DNA from: Paramacrobiotus metropolitanus
Lineage: Eukaryota > Tardigrada > Eutardigrada > Parachela > Macrobiotidae
Direction: 5' to 3'
Length of the DNA stretch: 64,000 nucleotides
NCBI RefSeq assembly: GCF_019649055.1
Contig: NW_026570281.1
Coordinates: 806,001-870,000, forward strand
Positions 1 to 12,700 of this stretch are shown piece by piece. The notes below the pieces were generated by a model, which was not told where the DNA came from, did not search any database, and saw only the letters and a list, made by a program, of their open reading frames with translations. Position 1 is the first letter of the stretch. Each line of letters starts with the position of its first letter. The position numbers and the translations under genes are program-made.

Positions 1-70
1 ATTAATTGGGATATACCGATACGGATGAATGAAGCGAACATTGTGGAAAAGGCGTTGCTTTGGGAATTAG

Positions 71-1029
71 GCTGAGTGCTTTCTTCCGGCCTCCACGGGA
101 CAAGTTGATCTCATACTTTTCAATCCGCCATACGTTGTTACGTCCTCCAAAGAGGTAGGAATTGCTTTTCAACAATCATTTTTATCGTTTTCATGCAGAA
201 TTTTGTTTGTTTTGATTTTAAGAAAGCAATTGTTCCCAGTGCGAAGCTGAAGTGCATGTAAAGTTGAAAAATTAGATGTGCATGATAAATACTACTTAAA
301 ACCGAAAATAGTGTTAGGCATTGTAATTGTAACTCTGTAAACAACTGCAGTGGATTTTGATCTGTTAATCTAAATGCAGTTTCTTGCAGATATTCTTATT
401 GGTTGGTAATGATTTATCATTTACGAATAGTGGGAGCACAAAATGCAGCATTAACAACAAGCCTCGTGCTCGTAGTGCATAACATTGTTTGTTTCGCTTA
501 TTTGATGAGATACACAGTAAAGTACTGATGCAGCGATACCAGAAATTTCATATACAAGTACATAACAACTTTTAATGTAAGTGAAATCCATTTTTCATTG
601 CATTTTTGTTGTTTATGTAATGTCAACTACCCGATGAACCATGGTAGTCGGTGAGGTTGAATTGAAAACCGTTCTTTTCAGTAGTTGGCGGACGGGGATC
701 TGACTAGCAAAGCATGGGCCGGTGGGGTTGATGGACGCGAAGTTCTGGATAAATTTCTCCCACAAGCGTCGCGTCTGTTGTCTGCCGAAGGTGTCATGTA
801 CTGCGTTATCATCAAACCTAATCAGCCGGGTTAGTGATTCAGCTACGACTGTGTCCTGGTTTTTGGATACGAGTGCACCTTATGATTTCACGTTGAATAT
901 CCTCGTTTTGCAGAGTCCATAGCCGAATTTATGCTTGGAAGGGGGTTCAAGACGGATTGCATTAAAGAACGTAAATGCCGCAACGAACATCTGATTATCC
1001 TGCGCTTTTCTCGCGTATTTTCCCAATGA
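71..1029 (+). CDS. N6AMT1: HEMK2/N6AMT1 methyltransferase, 3' part (partial at window start)
   Basis: This is the C-terminal part of the class I SAM-dependent methyltransferase that, with TRMT112, methylates the glutamine of the GGQ motif in release factor eRF1. Coding exons as read are 71-154, 685-829 and 914-1029, about 114 residues before the TGA at 1027-1029. The first exon carries FNPPYVV, the NPPY signature that binds the substrate amide. The second exon contains KAWAGGVDGREVLDKFLP, matching the family's AWAGGxxGRE block. The last exon ends in RNEHLIILRF, the usual final strand. Introns are 530 and 84 bases. The acceptor before 71 is weak, and the preceding exons with the SAM-binding glycine motif lie outside the window. 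Bases 27-74 also read open in another frame, so the left exon edge is approximate. The gene runs tail to tail into RpL19. Confidence 0.85.
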
Positions 1030-1493
1030 TGGTCGTTTAAAAAAGTTGTTCAAAATGTGAGTGCCTGAATGGCTCCATGAATCGTGGCTAAATGCTGCTG
1101 CTCGTGTTTAGAAGAAAAACTGACGACGAGAAAAATCTGTTTTCGACATTTCGATGCCACTTGCCCCGACCGGGTGACGAAATCTGATTCTAATGTGAGA
1201 TAATATACACAGGGGTTCTAAAATTCGAAATTCTATGTACATTAAAGGCGTAAGTTCCATCTATCCGGAGCAGAAACCTGGTACTGCGAAAAATAAGTAA
1301 TCAACCACTTTGTTTCAGTGTTAGCAAAAACGTCTACGCATTTTTTTACAGACTGCTGGTCTCTGGGTTAGATGTTACCTTCAGTGTAAAAAAGCGGATT
1401 TTTAATCGATCTTTTTAACAGTTGATAGTGCGGAATAAACACAGACGGAGAACAATCTGAGAAACAGACAATTATGTTGGACTAAATATTCAG
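1030..1493. other. convergent 3' ends of N6AMT1 and RpL19
   Basis: This 464-base stretch lies between two stop codons on opposite strands. It is AT-rich with no convincing reading frame. It should hold the 3' untranslated ends of both transcripts. No other structure was seen. Confidence 0.6.
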
Positions 1494-2547
1494 TTATGCT
1501 TCGGTGGTCTCTTCTTCCTTAGTTATTAACGCCAGGTTTTCCTTCCGCTTCTTAATCACACGCTCTTCACGCTTTTTGCGCTGTTCCCTGTTCTTAACAC
1601 GACGGGCCTCGGCTTGGTCACTGCAAAACAACCAATTAATGAACTGCGGAAATTCCACCTAACCAAATCTCAAAGAAAAGCTACAAATCGAGCAGCATTT
1701 GTTCAACTTAAAGCGCAAAAGTTACAATAAGCGGGTCACTAGTTTTCTAATTATCAAAGAATCAATCGACGATTTCTTATTTGATCAAAGCAAAAAAAGT
1801 GTGCAAATTCTGAAACCAGCGGAGAACAAAAAATACGTGGTATTCTTTATTTTACATTTACTGCTATGCGTTAAAAAACACCGAATTTCGACTTACGATA
1901 GCTGTTTCGATCGGATATTCTCAGCCTTCTTCTTGTGGATAAACTCCATCAACACACGCTTGTTACGGAAAACGTTTCCCTTGACTTTAAGGTACAGATT
2001 GTGATACCTGCAACGAGCAATCCATTCTGCAACGGAAAAATTTCTCAAAATTCGAGAGACTTCACTTACAAGTGCTTATCAATCTTTTTCTGTTCCCTGT
2101 ACTTCTTCAGCATGCGTCGCAGCACGCGCATCCGCCTAATCCAGATCACCTTGCCAGGCATGCGGGCATTAGCGGTACCCTTTCGTTTACCCGTCCCGGT
2201 GTGTCGACCCTTGCGACGCGCCTCGGCATTCTTGCGGACGCGTGCACGCGAATGCACCGCCACGGGCTTCTTGATGATCAGACCGTCTTTTACCAGACGG
2301 CGGATGTTCTGGCCTGCAAACGACAATACCGGAATATGCGCAATATATTGGGGAAATAGTGGGTGAGCGGCGTACGGGAATTGGAGTTTGTGATCTCTGT
2401 GATTTCGTTGGGATCCAGCCAGACCTTGTTCACACCGCAGCGGAGGACCGATGCGGCCAACCGCTTCTGCAGGCGCAGAGTACTGCAAAATTATATAGAG
2501 TGACGAACCACGATGGCTGATAGTTCACATTTTCTCGCTTACCTCAT
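1494..2547 (-). CDS. RpL19: 60S ribosomal protein L19 (eL19)
   Basis: eL19 is a structural protein of the large ribosomal subunit that contributes to the eB12 bridge with the 40S subunit. The reconstructed CDS is complement(1494-1620, 1897-2007, 2070-2313, 2376-2482, 2543-2547), 197 residues, close to the usual 196. Exon 1 codes only ATG plus two bases, a layout common in ribosomal protein genes. Family blocks are clear: [17 protein letters not shown] near the N terminus, KVWLDPNE, the basic stretch [33 protein letters not shown], and a C-terminal helix rich in Lys, Arg and Glu ending ETTEA. Four introns of 60, 62, 62 and 276 bases all have GT-AG ends and keep frame. The start lies in ACCATGAG just before a GTAAGC donor. 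It is convergent with N6AMT1 and divergent from PFK. Confidence 0.97.
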
Positions 2548-3825
2548 GGTTAAAGACAATGCAGATGATACAAATAAAAAAACGTCGGGAACCTTAAAAC
2601 TTAAGAGAAGGAGAACACAGCAAGGTCCCACTGCGCTGAATGATATCACAATTCACACGCAAGGCGAATGCGTTCACTCTGCGTGTACACTGGGTACAGT
2701 ATACACAGCTGATAGCGTCAAAAGTATTCCAGGCATATCGGCCGAGTGATAGTCACGCCCACGTAGTGACCGCAAGTGCGCCACAGAATACTGAATAGTC
2801 AGACGCTGTATTGACTGTCTTTATCCTGAAAATTATTAAAGACTTGAAAAGAAACCAGCGGAAGAATAAATAACAACAGTTTTGCAGAACATTTTCAGAG
2901 TTTTTAACTTCTTATTCTTGTTTCGCAGTCCGCTCCACCTGCCAGTTTTGACACTAGCAGCGCGACATGACATACGGAGCGCCCTCTGTTGCGCTTTTTA
3001 GTACCTGTCAGTGCGTACTTAATTTTGTTTTGTGTTTTCTGTATACATACTTATATTGCAGAGAAGTAAACACCTAATGAAAAATTAATTTGATGAATTT
3101 TTGGTTATTCCAACCGTTCAAGCCAACTTTGTCCAGCTAGCATTCATTGTGACTTGTTAGTTGTGAGAAAAGAATGATACAAGTCACCTGCTCGGGCTCC
3201 TCTTCTGACAACCATGCCGGTAGTTAGCTCCGACAGACTGCGGCAGTTATCCCGATGTGTCGCTGACCGCCCGCCACCTTTCGGACGTTTCGAAGATTTC
3301 GAACTTTCCAATGGGATGCTGGGGAACATTACGTACTATCACTACAATACGTAGTACTTCCGGTACAAGCAGTAATAATAGTTAATTTTTTTCTGGAACA
3401 CAGTGACATCCCTTTTCCGGGTTTCGGAGGCAATAACATATGGTCTTATGCTCTTTACTCCCGATCAATCTAGGGTACTAAGCGTAGTGCTTCAGCTCTT
3501 GCTTGGGACAGTGTAGCGTTGCCAAGATCGGGTGCTTTATAAGCACTTCCGGTCCGTACTGCTCAATCAGCGTCACGGTATGAAGCCACGCCCCTTGTGT
3601 GACGCAGCGTATCAGATGGTACAATCGCATGCTTGTCTGCATCCGTGATCTTGAAAGCTGGAAATCTGCAAATGTGCACCCGACATATGATCCAGTTCCA
3701 TATTAATAACCCTGTCACAAAATCCGCTGTGTCTGCAGCCTGTTTCACAGATTGGGGCGCTTATATTATGTTGCTGTTATTTGAGTAAACCATCGCGCAT
3801 TCTTCTGCCATTATTCGCCCGCACA
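2548..3825. other. RpL19 / PFK divergent intergenic region
   Basis: About 1.3 kb separates the two divergently transcribed start codons and should hold both promoters. A 46-codon plus-strand frame starting at 3213 (MPVVSSDRLRQLSR...) ends at a stop with no in-phase donor that would join it to PFK. I do not call it a gene. No repeats or RNA genes were seen. Confidence 0.5.
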
Positions 3826-6800
3826 ATGGCAGCTCCGGTAAAGTAAACAGTCGAGCCTACATGCAGCATGCTTTGTCTCACGGCAGTGCATTTTGATTTA
3901 TCGTCGTGTTGTGCATTCTTTTTCAATCCTCTCCGTTGTCGTCGATGGCCTGATCAAGCTGGTGATTTTGCTAGATCCCCAATACACCTATAGCCACCCC
4001 TGCGCCCATCCCCGCCGATGAGACGACGGTGGACGCAGAGGCACGGCGGATGCGGGCGCTGGAGCGGTACGAGCGGCGGGAATCAGTGACTGCGGATCCC
4101 GCGCCCCGCTTGCTGGCGGTGCAGGGAGGCGTGGAAACGGATGCGCTGCGCATGATGAAGCCCAAGACGTGGTGCGGCAAGGCGCTGGCGGTCTACTGCA
4201 GCGGGGGCGATTCGCAAGGTGAGGCGGGGGAGATCTGGTGTACACGTTCGGTGCTTGAAGCCTGCTTTGCATTATTCGTATGTGTAAACGAATATTTCTG
4301 TTTCGTGGTACACTGTTATTTTAATAATGGTGTGTTACATGGCCAATGTTACTGTACCGTATTAAGTTAACACCGTTTTACGACTCGTGCGTAGCCACCG
4401 TAGCGTGATGCTAATGAGATTTATTTTTTTGACCGGCTAAAATTGAACTTAGTGCTTTTGCTGATGGTGCATCAAGTCTATTAATTAGTGAAATTTTGAA
4501 AAGCGGGAAAAACGGTGCCACATACGGTAATCCATAATGCACTGCTCATATGCGCATAGAGTGAGGAGTGAGAATATATCCTCACATATCATTCGTACTT
4601 CGGATTTTAACGTGACCATTATCATTCTTAAAAGACGGATAAAATATGACAATTTCGGATTAAATGGCACACACCGGAAATACATAGTGTGCATACATAG
4701 AAAGTAAGAAAGAACGTATGAAAAGTTAATCAAAAACTGCTGCTGGCTACATAAAATGTTTAGTTGCAACATATTAGAAGTACGTATACAAGTTCACAAA
4801 ATTTTACGTACATATGCTGTTGCTTGTCAGCAGCTGTACAATTGATATGTATTTTGCGGAAGAAGGCTAAAACTGAGCTTTTTGTGGTTGTTTTCAGGCA
4901 TGAACGCTGCTGTCCGTGGAGTGGTGCGCATGGGTCTCTACGTGGGCTGCAAAGTGTACTTCATCCACGAAGGTTACGCCGGGATGGTGCAGGGCGGTCG
5001 GCTGATTACGGAAGCCACGTGGGAAAGCGTGTCGGGGATAATACAGAAGGTTCGCTCTCCGCTCATCCGTCGTGTTCCGTCGGGTTTGGTCCAGTAGCGC
5101 TTTTGACGGGATTACAGGGTGGAACAGTGATCGGAAGTGCGCGCTGCGCTGAATTTCGCGTCCGCTCCGGTCGGCTGCAGGCGGCATTTAATCTGGTTGT
5201 GCGCAATATTTCCAATATTGTCTGCATTGGAGGCGATGGTAGTCTCACGGGAGCTAATCTCTTCCGGCAAGAGTGGGCATCGTTGCTGCAGGAACTCGTT
5301 GACACAGGTAGGGTGATTATCTCAGAGAATTTAAATTGATTTGGCCATATTCGCTGTTGCATCTTATGATGCTGTTTTATTGCATACCATTGTCCTTTTA
5401 CATGCGCTATACAAAATAAGTGTTCTGTTCTTTTACAGAGAATTATGCGTTCATTGAAAATAAAAACATTCTTCGAAACAATTGAAGTAATTTTATATAA
5501 TATCTGACTCGTAAAAAATTGTTTCGAAAAATTGTTTATGGCGTGCTCGGCGTGCTCATATTTATTTTCATACGTTTTTGCTCTTATACGCAACGTTTGC
5601 TAGCTCATGCAAGTGAAAAGGGAACATTTTAACGCTGACATTCCTTCTTTGACAGCGAGAATAACACCAGAGCAACAGGAAAAACACTCGCACCTTAATA
5701 TTGTCGGTATGGTGGGATCCATTGACAACGATTTCTGCGGAACGGACATGACCATCGGCACAGACAGCGCCCTTCATCGCATCGTGGAGTGCATTGACGC
5801 TATAACCACCACTGCTCAAAGGTGACGGCTTGCAGAATCTTCTTATACAGTTTCTTTTGACTCCGTTTGTGCCGTACTCTGGACTTACGTAAGTCAACTG
5901 TAAGCATAATAAATTTGTTTTCACGTGCATTTGTTGGCTGTAGTCATCAGCGTACTTTCGTTATGGAGGTGATGGGGCGGCATTGTGGCTATCTGGCGCT
6001 GGTGGCCGCCCTGGCCTGTGAAGCCGATTGGGTCTTCATCCCGGAATGGCCGCCAGAGGAGAACTGGCCCGATCAGATGTGCAAGAAGCTGGCGCAGGTA
6101 CGATAATTTAGTATACCGATGTTGCTTCTCGGGAATTTTGTCATCTACGTTTTGTACAAGTATACCTGTTTATGCTGTAGGAACGCGAACTGGGCCACCG
6201 TTTGAACATCGTCATCGTGTCGGAAGGCGCTATAGACCGCGCCGGAAAGCCGATCACTTCCGACCAGGTGATGAAGGTCATCGTCGATCGTCTCAAGCAA
6301 GACACCCGCGTCACCGTGCTGGGGCATGTGCAGCGCGGCGGTACCGCATCCGCCTTCGATCGCATACTGGTGGGTAATTCCATGTTTTTTTTCTCTGGCT
6401 TAGTAAGCCATTTCACTGCTTTGCAGGGCACTCGAATGGGCGCGGAGGCCGTGTTTGCTTTGATGGACGCCAAACCGGAGACGGAAGCCTGTGTGATTTC
6501 CATTGAAGGCAACCAAACCGTACGGGTGCCGCTGATGCAGTGCGTCGAACGGGTAAGATATTGGGAAACACCCATTCGACTCATCTTCTTGCTTTTTGTT
6601 GACTGAGCTTACGGTTTTAAGGTCGAAGCGTCAAAATCTGTTTTGCTTGTTAACATCAAAATCTTGTCACATCTTCTTTACTTTTTCGTCACATCAGCGC
6701 CTTCTGTGTCCTGAAATCGGTTCTGTTGTAAAACAGTAGTAGTAATAGATTGTAGCGTATGAACGTATCAAATGTGTTTACATGTTAGTTATATGGACTG

Positions 6801-9009
6801 CGTTGGTGCTAGTAATTTGTAAAGCATTTTTTAGTTTTATTAAGATTTTTTAATAAGATATGATGTTTAATAATAATAATACCCTGCGAGTTCAACTTGA
6901 ACTGACTATCTGCAGACACAAATGGTGGCCAAAGCCATGGCCGAACAGAATTGGGAGTTAGCCGTGAAGCTGCGTGGAAGAAGTTTTGTCCGCAATTTGA
7001 CGACATATAAAATGCTGACGAAATTAAAAGCAAGTCCAAAGCAGGGAGCGGAAAAAAAGCAGGTATGACGGTTTTATTCTGAAACGTTATTCGTAAAATA
7101 AGTCTGCAGCTTGTTGAACTATGGGTGAAATATCAGTGGTCAGTTAGTGGTCAACCTTTTTTAGATTAATATTGCGGTAATTAACATTGGCGCCCCGTGT
7201 GGCGGCATTAACGCAGCGGTGCGTTCTTTTGTGCGCAACGGCCAGTACCATGGCTACAGGACGTTTGCCATCTACGACGGAATTGAAGGATTTGCGGCAG
7301 GAAATGTGAGTATTTTGATATATAATTAAGAATCTTGAATTATTTTTGAATCTCTATAAATTCGGCGCTCCCGAATTAATTGGACGGATCCGTAACATCG
7401 GAAATACTACATACTATCTGTAACAACAGATATTTTTTTGTAATGTCTTTGAAGATAATAAATTAAAATAATATTCTTCGCAGATAAAAGAACTGAGCTG
7501 GACGGATGTAACGGGATACAACGGCGAAGGCGGAGCCCTACTGGGCATTAAACGAACCCTAGCCGGTGACTATTTACCGGCTTTGGCGGAGAATATCAAG
7601 AAATTTAACCTGTCAGGCATTCTTGCCATTGGCGGTTTCGAGGTAAGAATATTTTTTTTTCCGTTTTGCATCATATGACTAGTAGTAGCACTGGCAGGAA
7701 TATAGCAAAGGAAATTAATTTTAGGCATATCACTGCGCCTTACAATTTGCTGAAGCCCGTGAGAATTTCCCAGAATTCCGCATCCCCATCATTGCCCTCC
7801 CGGCTACCATCAGCAATAACGTCCCCGGAACCGATTTTTCTCTCGGCGCGGACACAGCACTCAATGAAATTTGTGCGGTTAGTACTATTTGAAATCGCAA
7901 AGACTACGAAATAAATTTTAATATAATAACCACAGCTTGCTGGGTGATTTTCATCGCTGTTCGATACAATCGTTGGATGATTTTTTGTGATTTATTATGT
8001 TGCACTTCACGAAAAACGCTGTAAATCCTGTTCTCGTTCAGTCACGAAATATAATATACTGCCGTGTTAGTTGTTCCTCCAGTGGTAATTGAACGCTGTA
8101 AAGGATAAAACAGCAGTCCATTATACCTGAGTTACCCTTAATTTTATCGTTTGGTTTGTACAGATCTGCGATCGGTTGAAGCAGTCGGCCATTGGGACGC
8201 GACGGCGTGTGTTCGTCATCGAGACTATGGGCGGTTATTGCGGCTACCTGGCGACATTAGCCGGACTGGCTGCCGGCGCGGACGCCGCCTACATCAGCGA
8301 AGAGTCTTTTAACATCGACGACCTGCGATCCGACGTCATCCATTTGGCCGCCAAGATGCAGACGCACGTGCAGCGTGGGCTGGTGGTGCGAAACGAGAAC
8401 GCCCATCCCAACTACAGTCTGGACTTTATCCGGCGGCTGTACGCCGAGGAAGGCAAGGATGTCTTCTCCTGCCGCGAGGCCATTCTGGGCCATGTACAGC
8501 AGGGCGGCCGGCCCACTCCCTTTGACCGCAATCTCGGGACGAAACTTTCGACGCGTGCAGTGGAGTATTTGGATGAAATGATCATGAAAGGTAGCTTGTC
8601 ATAACGGTTCCTTTTGTCCGTTTTGCTCCGTACTGAATACTAACTTTATGGCTTTTAGGCGGATTGGGCAATGAGCCGGTATCGTGTGCCCTTTTGGGAA
8701 TTGTCAAACGCCAAGTCACTCTAACACCTGTTCAGGCGCTGGCCATGCAGACAGACTTTTTGTAAGAACTTACTTCTTATTTTTTTAAAATCACTATTAT
8801 TTTGTATTATCCCGAAAAACAAAATTTGTACTTTTTGCGAAGTTTGGTCGGGTAAATTGCGAGTATATTGCAGACACCGCATCCCGCGTCAGCAGTGGTG
8901 GCTGAGTTTGCGGCCGCTGCTACGTATCATGGCCAAACACGCCAGCCAGTACATACCGGACGTGATGGACATTGACGATACCAACCAGAACAAGACAGAT
9001 TTGGTCTGA
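3826..9009 (+). CDS. Pfk: ATP-dependent 6-phosphofructokinase
   Basis: This glycolytic enzyme phosphorylates fructose 6-phosphate to fructose 1,6-bisphosphate in the cytosol and is a main control point of the pathway. Coding exons: 3826-3837, 3975-4218, 4898-5049, 5118-5307, 5656-5821, 5944-6097, 6181-6369, 6427-6552, 6916-7062, 7165-7305, 7484-7642, 7725-7877, 8164-8590, 8659-8761, 8874-9009, giving 832 residues. The N-terminal half has [24 protein letters not shown], the catalytic [12 protein letters not shown], and [10 protein letters not shown]. The C-terminal half repeats the fold with [25 protein letters not shown] and [15 protein letters not shown], as in animal enzymes where this half is regulatory. 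The protein ends [20 protein letters not shown] plus a short tail. An unusually long N-terminal region of about 75 residues precedes the first strand. The 12-base first coding exon (MAAP) is the least certain part. Confidence 0.96.
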
Positions 9010-9738
9010 ATTCGACCTTTTGTGAAACCTTTACCGAAACCGGCTTCCTGTGTGTACCGTGTTGCGCTGTTATGCGCTCAAAGAGATACTACCTACAATT
9101 TTGTTAGTCAAAAATTTTTTCGAAGTGTGCATGGCGTTGTTTTGCTTTTGGTTTACGCTCCGTGGACCCAAATAATTTATTTTGACAAACTTCCCCAAAG
9201 TGCATATTGCATGCTTGTTGGTTACATGTTGATGTGTCTGTAGTTCTTATTGTTCGTGGAGGCTGTGATAAAAAATTACACTTTGAGAAATTTTACGCAA
9301 AATGCGACACTAAATCAGGCATATCCGGCGATTAGCAAAACTTAGCCAAAGTAACTTCGGCAGTAAATTATTAGCTTATTTTCGAAAACCTCAGAAGCTG
9401 CGCTCCGGTCTGTCAGTGAACCAATCGGTGCATTTTCCTAGTTGCTAAAAGATGTCAGAAATATATTGAGCAAACTACCCCGCATCGGCGCATACTCAAG
9501 CGTATAGCTAGGGGGAAGTAGAATTGTTAACTGGTGTTACGCAGTTTTTCTAACAATTTGAGTTATTTTACCGTCAGAATGAAGCGGCCAGTCGGAAAAA
9601 GAAACAAATCCCCAGGTGCCTCACATAAAACACTTTTAACCGGCTGCAGCTTCGAAACACAACAAATTTTCAACAGCAAACAAGTAAAAAACTGAAACAC
9701 ACCGGGAAAATAAAATTCAGGGCAATATTAAATTCAAA
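9010..9738. other. convergent 3' ends of PFK and the TRPM2-like gene
   Basis: About 730 bases lie between two facing stop codons. A 73-codon plus-strand frame at 9022-9243 directly follows the PFK stop and looks like untranslated sequence, with no family signal. Nothing else is supported here. Confidence 0.5.
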
Positions 9739-12700
9739 TCAGTCTTCCGAGCCTTTCTTGTTTACGACCATCTCCAGGATGCGTTCCTCCATGGGACTGG
9801 CGTTGCGAATGGTGACGGGTTCCTTCCATACATATTTCTACATAAAAATTCCATGTCAACGCAAAACCAACTAACAGCGACTACCATCGCTCTGACCTCG
9901 TGGCGCTGGCGCGCGAAGGCCGCGTCCGGTAAAATGTGGACGTGCCAGACGAAGAGCTCCAGCCAGGCATTGTCGGTGTTCTTGGGATCGTCTTGGTAGC
10001 CGCCGTAAATTTCCTCAATCTCCAGACAGTGATCCGTGTTTGTCTCCGCCCCTTCACTTGCCATCGCTTGCAACGCCTTCCATAAAAAAAACCGGTTAGT
10101 CAACACAAAACTGTAGGCAACTTAAGCAAGCAAGGAATACCAAATAAAAGCAAGCAGACAAACAAAAAAATAAAACTACACAACCCTTAGCAAGCGTAAA
10201 CCAAACAACCAAACACGACACGTCGTATGTGAAACACGGTAGAGTAGTATACTGTAGTAATAAAAACAAAAAATAATTTTTAACACTACCGAATGCATCT
10301 CTTCCACACTATAGGGTGTTTCCCACTGCGTTCCCTTGGCTTCCATATCCTCCACCGGTACCAACATGGAGGCGAATATCTCGCAGACAGCTTCGAAAAC
10401 GCTTTTTCCTCCCGTCAGCGCGATCTACCATACCAACAGACAAGATCATAGCAACAGGTGAACAGATGACGATGTTACGTACTTTAGGAAAAAGGACGGG
10501 AACTTCCGCCGGATATCCCTTAGCCACTAGCACCATCAGCTTCCCATCTTTCATACGTGATACCACGGTTTTCACGCGATGATTTGGTCCGTAGCGGTGC
10601 AGGCAGCCGCGGCCACACAATCCGGTTCGTCCCACGGGATTTCTGCGTAGTTATAAAATCACTAATCAGTAATCAATCCAAGTAAGCGATAGTCAATTTC
10701 TCTAGATTTTCCATTCGGTTCTTATATTACCACTACAGCAGTTACAATTTTTAGTGCACTTTTAATCACCGGCTGTTTTAGTTTTTCATTTATTTGCGCC
10801 TTACTTCTCTTCAAATGCGCACAGTTAAAAAAAATACAAGGACAAAGTGAAAGATTACATTTCACATAACTTAGCAGCAATAAAATAAAAGCTTCAAAAC
10901 GGACACAAAAACGAACAAACGCAGCTATCACATAATTTTTCGTCAATAAATAGTCGGTGGCATACTAACCGAGGCAGTCCATTTTCAGCCAGTCCATACA
11001 TCAAATTTTCCCCGTCAAGCCCTTTCAAGATACTCCGCCGATCGACAAATATGTCCCCGACCAGACATGTAGAATTCCAGCAGCGCAGCAGTGGATCGGT
11101 GGATAAAGCGTTAATGTTAACAGTGATGACCGGATCGGTAAAAGGCTGCTCATCAGTCGGGAAATCTTCCACTGGTTTTGAGTAATACGGTGGCTCATAG
11201 ATGTCCATCTTGACCTTTACAATCATAACAACGTGCAAACAACAACACGGTTAGCCTCAGGAAACCGAATAATCAAAAAATAATTAAAATCCCTATTCTT
11301 TAGTCGGGTACTTTCCAGTTTTATCAACAAGAAGAGAGACCTTTTTATGGTTTTTATTCGATATCAGCCAGTACACATATCAAATAAGACTGCGAAGATT
11401 TACACTACTTAAAATCGTCAAATTTTAATGAGAAAACTTGACTTCAATTTCTAGACGTAATGCAGTACCGGCCACAGGACATCGTGATCGGCAACCAAGT
11501 AGCGTTTGATGTCCGTCCCGGGATAGGGCGAAACCCGACTGAGTACGTTAACGCACGATTGGCTTTCTTTGGGAATATCTATCGCAAAAGCAACGCAGAT
11601 TGCAACGCAATAACTGCGTGATAAAATAACAAACAGTCATACCTTTCCGTTCCATTCCGTTCTTGATAGACTCCATGTAAGCGATCAATTTCTGTTCCCC
11701 TTCTTTTATCTTGTCACTCAGTCGGTTGATCAGATTCTTCGCCAATTTCTGCTCTTCTGCCATACTCTTCAACCTGTGCAGTGTACACGAGCGCTTAAGT
11801 CAGCATGAAATATCATACCCAAAATTCAACAGAACTCAGTACCAGATGCCAACCCGGTCAAACGTGAAACGAAATTACAGCCATATATTTTTTATATCAC
11901 GGCAAAGATTATGGTTTAAATAATTAAGTTACACTTAACAACGTAATTAATTGAAAAGCTGACGTTTCAAAAGAATAAAAAAACAGATCAGATTTTAGAA
12001 AGGGAACATAAAACAAAATACAGACAGTCAAATAAATGCAGCTCTGTTAGAGCGGCAGTAATAACGCATAATGCCGAAATTCGAGCCGCTCGCAACAAGT
12101 AACAATTATCCTAAATTAAAAGGGAAATACCACGAAAATGTTCCGAATTGCGGAATTGGTATGACTGTACAAGCTAAATTTTCAACACTGTATATTTCCT
12201 GGTGAAAACACGGCAATAAAGAACAAAGCAGCGAATGCTTGGCACCAACCGGGTGATATTCTCTTGCATGGCTTTCTTCTCCTTATCCTCCTTGACCTTT
12301 TTGCGGTAATATTCCTTGGTCAGTCCCATCCAGTAACTGTAGGAATTGGTTGAACGCTTCTCGGCGGCTTTCTTCTCGATAAGTTTCACCATGCGCAGTG
12401 TCGTCAGATTCGCCTTCTGCCGATCGTTCATGCGATTGAACTTGGACATAACCAGCACGGTTCCGTTGAAGAGGTAATTGAAAAACGTTAATGGTGGCGG
12501 CAACGCTGGCCGCGAGGCGAAATCCAGCACGGTGCCGTAGCGCTCGTACTTAAAAATGTGTTCAGCGTCCTCTTTCACCTTGATCATCGTGGCACTGCGA
12601 AAATAGCATAATGCGTCTGTTAATCTTATTCCTTTCTTTTCTTTCATAAGCAAATCAATCGCAACACATACGCAAAAAGTGCGTTAAGCAGGACGACAAG

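Noticed and set aside
3213-3353. short plus-strand frame MPVVSSDRLRQLSR... upstream of PFK
   Set aside because: It ends at TAG and has no donor in the phase required by the PFK exon at 3975.
4764-5339. 191-codon plus-strand frame overlapping PFK exons
   Set aside because: It reads through a PFK intron in another frame and does not match PFK, whose frame across 4898-5049 and 5118-5307 is unambiguous.
3975-9009. tandem duplication of a phosphofructokinase gene
   Set aside because: The two halves form one continuous spliced frame. This is the normal fused N- and C-terminal arrangement of animal PFK.
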